Shown piece after piece: positions 1 through 6,568 of a stretch of DNA of 64,000 nt (its first letter is position 1; every line of letters begins with the position of its first letter). A program made the translations under genes and the position numbers. The stretch is from Onthovicinus sp900555545 (GTDB lineage Bacteria; Bacillota; Clostridia; Oscillospirales; Acutalibacteraceae). The notes beneath the pieces were generated by a model that saw only the letters and a program-made list of their open reading frames with translations, had not been told where the DNA came from and did not search any database. The stretch spans positions 62,001 through 126,000 of the forward strand of contig CASFPX010000008.1 of assembly GCA_949296915.1 (NCBI GenBank), written 5' to 3'.

Positions 1-1
1 G

Positions 2-37
2 CCCCGGTCCGGCCGCCCGATGAGCAAACGGCCGTAA
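2..37 (+). CDS. possible 3' end of an upstream gene (partial)
   Basis: One frame entering the window is open and stops at a TAA at 35-37, just before the rpsO promoter. Only about 11 codons are visible, too few to identify a product. In many Bacillota ribF precedes rpsO, but nothing here proves that. The frame beginning at base 1 stays open longer but runs through the promoter, so it is less likely. Confidence 0.25.
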   Translation, partial: PRSGRPMSKRP

Positions 38-44
38 AAAAATC

Positions 45-73
45 TTTACTTTTATGGGATCTTATGATATACT
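45..73 (+). promoter_or_regulatory. rpsO promoter
   Basis: TTTACT (45-50) and TATACT (68-73) are separated by 17 bases, a good sigma-A type pair. Transcription would begin near 80 and leave a leader of about 120 nt before rpsO. Confidence 0.7.
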
Positions 74-79
74 AACTTA

Positions 80-200
80 GGTTATGGGTATATGTACCCC
101 GCCGATACCCGCTGCTCGGAGCAGGGCGCACGCCGCAATATGCGGAATTCGCCTTTACCCTGCGCTGGGGGCGCGGAAATACTATAATGAGGTGAAAGTA
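80..200 (+). promoter_or_regulatory. structured rpsO leader, candidate S15 autoregulation element
   Basis: The leader can fold into several helices. GGGTA (86-90) can pair with TACCC (95-99), or GGGTAT (86-91) with ATACCC (105-110), and these two are mutually exclusive. GCAGGG (121-126) can pair with CCCTGC (158-163), enclosing the hairpin CCGCA/TGCGG (133-145). S15 represses its own mRNA through structured leaders in several bacteria. That this leader does so is inference from position and folding. Confidence 0.45.
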
Positions 201-464
201 ATGACTGCACAGGAAAAAACCGAGATCATGAAGGCTTATGCTCTGCACGAGGGGGATACGGGTTCCCCGGAGGTTCAGATCGCCGTGCTGACAAAGCGCA
301 TCAACGACCTGACGGAGCATCTGAAGACTCACAAGAAGGATCACCACTCCCGCCGCGGCCTGCTGAAGATGGTCGGCCACAGGCGCAACCTGCTCGCATA
401 CCTTCAGAAGATCGATATCGAGCGCTATCGTGCTATTATTGAGAAGCTCGGCATCCGTAAATAA
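201..464 (+). CDS. rpsO: 30S ribosomal protein S15
   Basis: S15 is a primary 16S rRNA-binding protein of the small-subunit platform. The 87-residue product carries the family motifs GDTGSPEVQIA (about 18-28) and HKKDHHSRRGLL (about 43-54) and ends in GIRK, close to the usual 88-89 residues. The ATG at 201 is chosen because GAGGTGAAAG lies just upstream; the frame is open further upstream but that part has no S15 similarity. The gene has its own promoter and leader, a GC-rich hairpin follows it, and pnp comes next, an arrangement (rpsO-pnp) conserved in many bacteria. Confidence 0.97.
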   Translation: MTAQEKTEIMKAYALHEGDTGSPEVQIAVLTKRINDLTEHLKTHKKDHHSRRGLLKMVGHRRNLLAYLQKIDIERYRAIIEKLGIRK

Positions 465-474
465 GAATACCAAC

Positions 475-508
475 GGGGCAGGCGACGCATTTTGATCGCC
501 TGCCCCCT
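475..508 (+). terminator. hairpin after rpsO
   Basis: GGGGCAGGCGA (475-485) pairs perfectly with TCGCCTGCCCC (496-506) around a 10-base loop. The following T-run is weak (CTTG), so it may be a leaky terminator or an mRNA processing and stability hairpin between rpsO and pnp. Confidence 0.6.
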
Positions 509-557
509 TGTGTGTAATTTCGCCATCAAACGCCTCAGGGGCGCTGGGTGGGGGCTT

Positions 558-609
558 TTAGCAGTGAACCGATGGCCCGGCTGCGGGCAGGCCATGGGTT
601 AATTGCTAA
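558..609 (+). promoter_or_regulatory. long hairpin in the pnp leader
   Basis: Three nested helices, TTAGC/GCTAA, AACC/GGTT and ATGGCC/GGCCAT, form one imperfect hairpin of about 52 nt ending some 50 nt before the pnp start. In Escherichia coli a leader hairpin cleaved by RNase III underlies pnp autoregulation. A similar role here is inference, and rnc is present in this window. Confidence 0.5.
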
Positions 610-661
610 GATCTCCGTCTGCTGCCTCGCCGGGGTGTGTAAAATAAAGTGAGGTAGTAAA

Positions 662-2836
662 ATGTTCGAGAATTTCAGAAAATTTGAGACCGAGCTCGCC
701 GGGCGTCCGCTCGTGGTCGAGACCGGCAAGATGGCTCAGCTCGCGGGTGGTTCCTGCCTGATCCGCTACGGCGAGACGGAGGTCATGTGTACCGCCACCA
801 TGTCCGCCAAGCCGCGGGAGGGGATCGACTTTTTCCCACTCTCCGTCGACTTTGAGGAGAAGCTGTACGCAGCGGGTAAAATCCCCGGCTCCTTCCAGCG
901 CCGTGAGGGCAAACCGAGCGAGAAGGCGATTCTCGCCTCCCGCGTGATCGACCGGCCGATCCGCCCGCTGTTCCCCAAGGATATGCGCAACGATGTCGGT
1001 GTCGTGGCCACAGTCATGTCCGTAGATCCGGACTGCCTGCCGGAGATCACCGCCATGATCGGCGTCTCCGTGGCGATCTCCATCTCCGATATCCCGTGGA
1101 ACGGACCGATCAGCGGTGTGTCCGTCGGCCTGGTAGACGGTGAGTTTGTCATCAATCCCACGGCTGAGCAGCGCGAGAAATCCCGTATGGCCGTTACGGT
1201 CGCCTCTACGGATCAGAAGGTCGCCATGATTGAGGCCGGCGCCCAGGAAGTAACCGAAGAGGATATGTTCAACGGCATTATGAAGGCACATGAGGCCAAC
1301 CAGAAGATCGTCGAGTTCATCAAGCAGATCCGTGCCGAAGTCGGCCGCCCGAAGGTGGACTTCCCGTCCAATGACCCATCCCACGAGATGTACGAGGATG
1401 TGGAGCGGATCGCGATCGAAGATGTGCGCAAGGCGCTCGATACGGATGACAAGCGTGTGCGCGACGAAAACCTCCAGCCCATTTACGAGCGCGTACATGA
1501 GCAGCTCGATGAAAAATACCCTGAGGAGACCGCCAAACTTGACGACTGCCTGTACAAGCTGCAAAAGTTTGTCGTCCGCCGCTGGCTGCTTGACGACGGT
1601 AAGCGTGTCGATGGGCGCGGCATCAACGAGATGCGTCCCCTTGCCGCAGAGGTTGGCCTGCTCAACCGCGTGCACGGCTCCGGTATGTTCACGCGCGGCC
1701 AGACTCAGGTGCTCACCGTGACCACCCTTGGCCCGATCAGTGATGCCCAGATGCTCGACGGTATCGATAATGAGGAGTCCAAGCGCTACATGCACCACTA
1801 CAACTTCCCGTCCTACTCGGTGGGCGAGACCAAGCCGAGCCGCGGCCCCGGCCGCCGCGAGATCGGCCACGGTGCCCTGGCGGAGCGCGCACTTGTCCCT
1901 GTGATCCCGAGCGTGGAGGAATTCCCCTATGCATTGCGTCTCGTTTCCGAGGTGCTCTCCTCCAACGGTTCCACCTCTCAGGCCTCCATCTGCGGTTCCA
2001 CCCTTTCCCTGATGGATGCCGGTGTCCCGATCAAGAAGCCGGTCGCCGGGATCTCCTGCGGCCTGGTGACCGAGGGCGACCGCTTTATGACCATGGTCGA
2101 TATCCAGGGCCTGGAGGACTTCTTTGGCGATATGGACTTTAAGGTTGCCGGTACCAAAGACGGCATCACCGCCATCCAGATGGACCTGAAAATTGATGGC
2201 CTGACCCCTGAAATCATCAGGGAGGCGCTGGAGAAGACCCGCGTCGCCCGCAACTATATCATCGATGAGGTCATCCTCAAATGTATCCCGGCGCCGCGTG
2301 CGGAGCTCTCCAAGTACGCGCCCAAGATGCTCACCACCAAGATCCCGGTCGACAAGATCAGCGAGGTCATCGGCAAGCAGGGTAAGGTTATCCAGAAGAT
2401 CTGCGCCGAGTGCGACTGCAAGGTGGATGTTGAGGAGGACGGCAGTGTGTTTGTCTCCGCCATCGATCTGGACAACGCCAAGCGCGCCCTGCTCATGGTT
2501 GAGACGATCGCTAAGGATCCGGAGATTGGCTCCATCTTTAAGGGCGTCGTGACCCGCATCATGCCGTTTGGCGCATTCGTGGAGATCGCCCCCGGCAAGG
2601 AGGGCCTGGTACACATCAGCCGCCTGGATATGAAGCGCGTCGAGAAGGTGGAGGACGTTGTCAATGTGGGCGACGTCGTGATCGTCAAGGTCATGGAGAT
2701 CGACGATCAGGGCCGCCTGAACCTCTCCCGCCGCGATGCGCTGATGGATGTGGAGGGCCTCAAGCCCGAGCAGAACAGCGCGCCCGCCCCGCGCAGGAAC
2801 CGCGGCCATGAGTTCAAGAATCACAACAGGCACTGA
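662..2836 (+). CDS. pnp: polyribonucleotide nucleotidyltransferase (PNPase)
   Basis: PNPase is a trimeric phosphorolytic 3'-5' exoribonuclease that degrades mRNA to nucleoside diphosphates. The 724-residue product has the expected order: an RNase PH-like domain from the start, an all-alpha linker, a second RNase PH domain (about 310-540), a KH domain with VIGKQGKVIQKI (about 565-580) and a C-terminal S1 domain beginning near GSIFKGVVTRIMPFGAFVEI. Length matches the family. GAGGTAG just upstream supports the ATG at 662. It lies downstream of rpsO with a 197-base gap containing hairpins. Confidence 0.97.
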   Translation: MFENFRKFETELAGRPLVVETGKMAQLAGGSCLIRYGETEVMCTATMSAKPREGIDFFPLSVDFEEKLYAAGKIPGSFQRREGKPSEKAILASRVIDRPIRPLFPKDMRNDVGVVATVMSVDPDCLPEITAMIGVSVAISISDIPWNGPISGVSVGLVDGEFVINPTAEQREKSRMAVTVASTDQKVAMIEAGAQEVTEEDMFNGIMKAHEANQKIVEFIKQIRAEVGRPKVDFPSNDPSHEMYEDVERIAIEDVRKALDTDDKRVRDENLQPIYERVHEQLDEKYPEETAKLDDCLYKLQKFVVRRWLLDDGKRVDGRGINEMRPLAAEVGLLNRVHGSGMFTRGQTQVLTVTTLGPISDAQMLDGIDNEESKRYMHHYNFPSYSVGETKPSRGPGRREIGHGALAERALVPVIPSVEEFPYALRLVSEVLSSNGSTSQASICGSTLSLMDAGVPIKKPVAGISCGLVTEGDRFMTMVDIQGLEDFFGDMDFKVAGTKDGITAIQMDLKIDGLTPEIIREALEKTRVARNYIIDEVILKCIPAPRAELSKYAPKMLTTKIPVDKISEVIGKQGKVIQKICAECDCKVDVEEDGSVFVSAIDLDNAKRALLMVETIAKDPEIGSIFKGVVTRIMPFGAFVEIAPGKEGLVHISRLDMKRVEKVEDVVNVGDVVIVKVMEIDDQGRLNLSRRDALMDVEGLKPEQNSAPAPRRNRGHEFKNHNRH

Positions 2837-2858
2837 TCCCGCCTGATCCAATCGAGGC

Positions 2859-2895
2859 AGAAGCCCGCCCAGGGAACATTCCCGGGTGGGCTTCT
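2859..2895 (+). terminator. terminator after pnp
   Basis: AGAAGCCCGCCC (2859-2870) pairs with GGGTGGGCTTCT (2884-2895) with one G-T pair. The loop itself contains GGGAA/TTCCC. The T-run is short. It separates pnp from the convergent gene ending at 2914. Confidence 0.6.
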
Positions 2896-2913
2896 TGTGA
2901 TATGGGTAGAATT

Positions 2914-3627
2914 TCATAGCCCGTACAGGCAGGTGTATACGGTGGAGAGACGGCTGCACAGGTAGTCGCAAAACTCCGGGATATGTGCAGGGGCGGCGTC
3001 GGAGCGGAGTGCGAGTGGATAACAGAAAATGGGGTCTGTTTTTTCTCCCAGCAGCAGCCCGATCAGCGCCCCGCTGTGGCGCAGGGGGATGGCGCGTGCA
3101 GCAGCCAGTTCCGGGCTGCGTATGGGGGAATCCGTACATGGATGGCCAAACGATCCGTGCAGCCGGATCAAAAAATAGTCTGCAGTAAATCGGGTGTAAA
3201 CATTCACAGCACGGAAGCCGGCTAACATCAGCAGGCGGATCAAAAACCCCGTGCCCTTTAGAACAAGATCCGGGCAGCACACCAGGATCTGTCCGTCCCC
3301 ACTTCCGTGATAGTTGACACGGCGTCCGCCTGCCCCTGCGGCGATATCGAACGCATCGCAGAACTCCGCCAGTGCATATTCAATATCTACGGGGGACATT
3401 GGGGGCCTGCTGGAAACCTGTGCGGCGGCGAGATCCATCTCCAGCATTTTTTGGCGGCATAGTTCCTCAAGTGCACACAGTTCGGCGCGGTTGCCGCCCC
3501 CGCTTGGCGCACGATTGCGGATGTAACAGTATGCCTCCTGTATATTGCTCCGCAGAGCTTCATTGTGCCCGGGATGCACGGCCGCATTCTCAATTTTTTG
3601 TCTGAGTCCCAGCAAAAAAGGTTCCAT
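2914..3627 (-). CDS. uncharacterised 237-residue protein with weak histidine-kinase-like layout
   Basis: I do not recognise a named family. The first 100 residues look helical and could be a dimerisation helix pair. A segment near GDGQILVCCPDLVLKGTGFL and the leucine-rich stretch after it faintly recall the N-box side of GHKL ATPases, but there is no clear ATP-lid glycine motif and no obvious phospho-accepting histidine box, so activity is doubtful. There is no signal peptide or membrane segment. The start is supported by GGGGGAT a few bases upstream. It stands alone, convergent with pnp and followed upstream by the DUF2238 gene on the same strand. Confidence 0.6.
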   Translation of the reverse strand: MEPFLLGLRQKIENAAVHPGHNEALRSNIQEAYCYIRNRAPSGGGNRAELCALEELCRQKMLEMDLAAAQVSSRPPMSPVDIEYALAEFCDAFDIAAGAGGRRVNYHGSGDGQILVCCPDLVLKGTGFLIRLLMLAGFRAVNVYTRFTADYFLIRLHGSFGHPCTDSPIRSPELAAARAIPLRHSGALIGLLLGEKTDPIFCYPLALRSDAAPAHIPEFCDYLCSRLSTVYTCLYGL

Positions 3628-3720
3628 ACTTTCATCCCCCGATCCATTCGGGATTTAGTATGTCCCGCCGTCATGAAAATGCGCAGTGAAACAATTGGCA
3701 AATAAAGCAAAATATCAAGA

Positions 3721-3752
3721 AAGGGAGTGTCACTTGCGGCAATGACACTCCC
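3721..3752. terminator. bidirectional-looking terminator hairpin
   Basis: GGGAGTGTCA (3723-3732) pairs perfectly with TGACACTCCC (3743-3752). Read on the minus strand it is followed by TTTCTTGATATTTT and lies after the DUF2238 gene that ends at 3804. Confidence 0.7.
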
Positions 3753-3803
3753 TCCTATATTTATAACCACGGCGGACATCCGGATGAACCGCCGGGATAT
3801 ACA

Positions 3804-4478
3804 CTATTGGTTATGATCTTTCGCGATCTCACGGCTGATTGCCGATATTTTTCGCTGGCTTCGGTTTAGATGTCTGATAAGCCCAAACGACTGCAAAAAC
3901 TCCCTGAGTGGCTGGCGATATTTGTACAACGCCACAGCGGTAAAACAAATTGCACCGGCAAATCCGGCAACGATATCCCCCATGGTATCAGTATTCCCGT
4001 GCTGGACACCCATCTGTGTCACGCAGTCAACGGTGAATTCCACAATCTCCCACAATCCTGCTCCCGTGCAGGAGAAAAGGAAACTGAAAGTGGTCAATAT
4101 TAGTGGGTTTTCATCTGCTTTCAATCGCTTGAACAGCTGCTGGGCCAGATAATATCCGACAAAGCAAAGGACTATGCCACTTGCAAAGTGTACAAGGCGG
4201 TCATATCCGGGCAACAGGTCATATACACGTAGGATGGAACCCGCAGCGGCGGAAATCACAAACAGATTCACGGCAAGAAAAATCCCCGTGGGGAAATGGA
4301 TCAGAAATACACCGATTGCGATCAGTGCAAGTTCCATACCGATCTTATCAAACAGTCCCACGCTTTCCGGCGCCAGTAGGGAGAATGCCAGGATTATCAT
4401 GGAGGCGCTGAGAAAAATAGCAAGCTTTGTATAGCGTTCTGTCCTTTCCGTGTGGACAGGGTGCGGGGTGCGTTTCAT
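3804..4478 (-). CDS. DUF2238 / YjdF-type integral membrane protein, copy A
   Basis: This 224-residue membrane protein has about six hydrophobic segments and the family core LPGYDRLVHFASG, WEIVEFTVD and GVQHGNTDTMGDIVAG. The biochemical role of the family is not established. The start ATG at 4478 follows GAAAGAGAGG and matches the length of a close paralogue at 8178-8852, also 224 residues; the two are nearly identical in the middle and diverge at both ends. It is transcribed divergently from the TetR gene at 4712, across a spacer with an inverted repeat. The two copies bracket the radical SAM genes, so a shared membrane job is likely, but its nature is unknown. Confidence 0.85.
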   Translation of the reverse strand: MKRTPHPVHTERTERYTKLAIFLSASMIILAFSLLAPESVGLFDKIGMELALIAIGVFLIHFPTGIFLAVNLFVISAAAGSILRVYDLLPGYDRLVHFASGIVLCFVGYYLAQQLFKRLKADENPLILTTFSFLFSCTGAGLWEIVEFTVDCVTQMGVQHGNTDTMGDIVAGFAGAICFTAVALYKYRQPLREFLQSFGLIRHLNRSQRKISAISREIAKDHNQ

Positions 4479-4589
4479 AATCAAGCCTCTCTTTCCTTTT
4501 GTTTGCAATGCCAGTATATCATATGGGGCATCTGAATGCATGGGACGAAAGAGGAGGATTGTCCGATTTTTTCCCATCTCCCCTGTTTT

Positions 4590-4618
4590 ATTACATTTTT
4601 AGACAGAATTGCTGTAAT
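4590..4618. promoter_or_regulatory. candidate TetR operator between DUF2238 copy A and the TetR gene
   Basis: ATTACA (4590-4595) and TGTAAT (4613-4618) form an inverted repeat. Inside it lies TTAGACAG (4599-4606), and ACAG-aattg-CTGT is a second, smaller palindrome (4603-4615). The same octamer TTAGACAG forms a perfect palindrome at 6451-6476 in the other divergent spacer of this cassette, which suggests one regulator binds both. Confidence 0.5.
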
Positions 4619-4711
4619 GTCCGAAGAATTCACTGAAAAATTCAAAATTTATTTATAGGAATTTAAGGAAGCTGTGTTATCATAAAAAAAATGAGCAGGG
4701 GAGGCGGTCTT

Positions 4712-5260
4712 TTGCCGGATTCTGGCATTACCAAAAGAGCTTTGGCGGCGGCGCTGAAAGAACTGATGAAAGAACGGCCCTTTGCAAAAATCAGCGTCGG
4801 GGACATCTGTGAAAAGTGTGAGATGAACCGTAAAAGCTTCTACTATCATTTCAAAGATAAGTACGATCTGGTCAATTGGATCTATTATACGGAGTTCCTG
4901 GCCGTTGCACAGGGGCGCGAGTATCGGGGCAACTGGGATCTGTTGCGCGATCTGTGCATATATTTTTACGAGAATCGCGATTTCTACCGCAAAACACTTC
5001 AGATCGAGGGGCAGAATTCCTTTTCTGAGTATTTTACGGAGATTGTCTCCGCCATTATTTCTGAGGAGCTTAAGGACATTTTTGCCCAAGAGGAATCTAT
5101 TGACTTTTTTGTTGATTTTTATACGGATGCATTTGTATGCGCGATCAAGCGCTGGCTGCTCGGATCAGAATGTATTCCTCCGGATGAATTTCTCGAACTG
5201 TTGCGAAAGTGCCTGATCGGGATCTCTGATACGGTGATCCAGCGGCTACAGGATAAATAA
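4712..5260 (+). CDS. TetR/AcrR-family regulator, DhaS-like
   Basis: A dimeric DNA-binding regulator. The N-terminal helix-turn-helix spans about residues 5-55 (ITKRALAAALKELM, then KISVGDICEKCEMNRKSFYY) and is followed directly by the HFKDKYDLVNWIY stretch typical of DhaS-type members; the rest is an all-helical ligand and dimer domain. I chose the TTG at 4712 because AGGGGAGG (4697-4704) sits 7 bases upstream. The in-frame ATG at 4691 has no nearby ribosome site. It diverges from DUF2238 copy A across a palindrome, so autoregulation and control of the radical SAM pair are likely. Its ligand is unknown. Confidence 0.9.
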   Translation: MPDSGITKRALAAALKELMKERPFAKISVGDICEKCEMNRKSFYYHFKDKYDLVNWIYYTEFLAVAQGREYRGNWDLLRDLCIYFYENRDFYRKTLQIEGQNSFSEYFTEIVSAIISEELKDIFAQEESIDFFVDFYTDAFVCAIKRWLLGSECIPPDEFLELLRKCLIGISDTVIQRLQDK

Positions 5261-5271
5261 GATAAAAAGAG

Positions 5272-5308
5272 AAAGGGATGCGGGGCAGTTCGCCCCGCAT
5301 CCCTTTTT
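5272..5308. terminator. bidirectional terminator between the TetR gene and the radical SAM paralogue
   Basis: A 12-bp perfect GC stem, GGGATGCGGGGC (5275-5286) with GCCCCGCATCCC (5292-5303), is extended by AAA/TTT and has T-runs on both strands. It serves the convergent genes ending at 5260 and 5326. Confidence 0.9.
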
Positions 5309-5325
5309 GTGATCTATGGAAACGC

Positions 5326-6327
5326 TTACAGGCGCCGCAGGATTTCTTTAAGAGGGGTCTGGAAAAGGTTCAGGTGGGCCTCGGAACGGATTCCGCTGTT
5401 GGTGTAGATATTGCCGTGCGCATCGAACATCACGCTGCATCCGTCGTCCGAGATGATGCGGTCAATCAGCAGCTGATCCTCATAAAAATCCATCGGGATC
5501 ACGGGATACTCCTGGCCGGCGCGCACGGATATGATATACTGATAGACCGTCTTGCGCACCTGCTCCGGGCAATGCGGCTTCGGGAATAAAAAGGCGAACG
5601 TCGGGTGGAGCGGTAGCGCCTCCTCCAGCCACTGCCCGCCAGTGATTGCCTCCAGATCCCTTTGCGAATATCCACGGTGCACGGCATAGAGCAGGTGCCC
5701 CCGGCGCAGTGCGGCGCAGACGGAGGCGGCCTTTTTATCCAGCCGCACGGAGAAGAGCACATTCTTGATCTCGCGGCACTGATCGATCAGCGCGTCGGTG
5801 ATCTGTTCCCCTGCCAGCATCAGGATAAAGGCGCAGTCGTCGTGCTGCTGAAGCAGCGGGAGGACTGCCCGCGGGTCGCCGTCCGGCACAATAAAATAAT
5901 TGTAGATCCCCAACGTGTTGCCCTCGCGGATAACGTTGTGGTAGATCTCCTCGTGCTGCTCCAGATAGCCGCTGTCAATCGCCATGGTGAGTGCCCACGG
6001 CACGTCAAAATGCTCCTTGGCCTCAATTTCACGGATCTTGCGCGCGCCCCGCGTGCAGCCGTTGTATCCCAGATTGATGCCAAAGGTCAGCAACCGATCC
6101 GGATCCGTATTGACGATCAGATCCTGAAATAAAGTGTAATAAGCGCTGTCCGTCTGCTTCATCATGTTCTGCGCGGCGGTGAAGAGCCTTTTCTGGAACC
6201 GTCCGTTCGCAAAGTGGAGCCCCAGATCGATCAGGTTGCGCACACATCGGTCCGGAGAACTGGCGCTGTTTTTCAATGCGTTGCGGACAGTCGTTTCGAT
6301 TGTAATACGGGTAAAATCGCTTCCCAT
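5326..6327 (-). CDS. radical SAM/SPASM paralogue lacking the iron-sulfur cysteines (probable pseudoenzyme)
   Basis: The 333-residue product aligns along much of its length with the radical SAM protein encoded divergently at 6569. Shared landmarks are an N-terminal helical region, FGINLGYNG (compare LNLGYEAALNG), VPWALTM (compare IPWVILM), PDGDP (compare TGGEP) and a C-terminal FDAHGNIYTNSG (compare INSNGDMEPC). The loop that would carry CxxxCxxC is about 16 residues shorter and has no cysteine, and the SPASM-type cysteines are also gone. The frame is uninterrupted, which argues for selection rather than decay. The start at 6327 follows AAGGCGG. It may be a regulatory or scaffold partner of the active enzyme. 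Confidence 0.8.
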   Translation of the reverse strand: MGSDFTRITIETTVRNALKNSASSPDRCVRNLIDLGLHFANGRFQKRLFTAAQNMMKQTDSAYYTLFQDLIVNTDPDRLLTFGINLGYNGCTRGARKIREIEAKEHFDVPWALTMAIDSGYLEQHEEIYHNVIREGNTLGIYNYFIVPDGDPRAVLPLLQQHDDCAFILMLAGEQITDALIDQCREIKNVLFSVRLDKKAASVCAALRRGHLLYAVHRGYSQRDLEAITGGQWLEEALPLHPTFAFLFPKPHCPEQVRKTVYQYIISVRAGQEYPVIPMDFYEDQLLIDRIISDDGCSVMFDAHGNIYTNSGIRSEAHLNLFQTPLKEILRRL

Positions 6328-6423
6328 ATCGTTCCGCCTTCTTTCCATATATTTTTCCATCATTAAAAATACATCTTTTGCCAGCAATAGAAAAGAGACA
6401 AATTTTCCGATTTGTCCCAAAAT

Positions 6424-6446
6424 GTAACACTTTGTAGAACTGTTAC
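6424..6446. promoter_or_regulatory. inverted repeat in the divergent radical SAM spacer (outer site)
   Basis: GTAACA (6424-6429) and TGTTAC (6441-6446) are perfect inverted halves 11 bases apart. The site lies on the pseudoenzyme side of the spacer and could control that gene. It is shorter and less certain than the neighbouring palindrome. Confidence 0.4.
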
Positions 6447-6450
6447 GTTT

Positions 6451-6476
6451 TTAGACAGTGCCGGAACGCTGTCTAA
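6451..6476. promoter_or_regulatory. candidate TetR operator upstream of the radical SAM gene
   Basis: TTAGACAG (6451-6458) and CTGTCTAA (6469-6476) form a perfect 8+8 palindrome with a 10-base centre. Its right edge touches the -35 of the plus-strand promoter, a normal place for a repressor site. The left half-site recurs at 4599-4606 beside the TetR gene. Confidence 0.65.
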
Positions 6477-6503
6477 TGACATTGAAGCTTTTTTGCTTAT
6501 AAT
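6476..6503 (+). promoter_or_regulatory. promoter of the radical SAM gene
   Basis: ATGACA (6476-6481) and a consensus TATAAT (6498-6503) are 16 bases apart. The gene starts at 6569. Confidence 0.6.
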
Positions 6504-6568
6504 GGGAGATGTAAGCTTACTGCGGCTGCCGTAAAGCGTAGAGAATTCGTAATAGGAGTGACGCAGAG

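Noticed and set aside
599..3280. 893-codon open frame antisense to pnp
   Set aside because: It is the reverse-strand shadow of a GC-rich gene; no ribosome site, no recognisable domain, and pnp is certain.
4691..4711. ATG 4691 as start of the TetR gene
   Set aside because: No ribosome site in front of it; the strong AGGGGAGG lies inside this stretch and serves the TTG at 4712.
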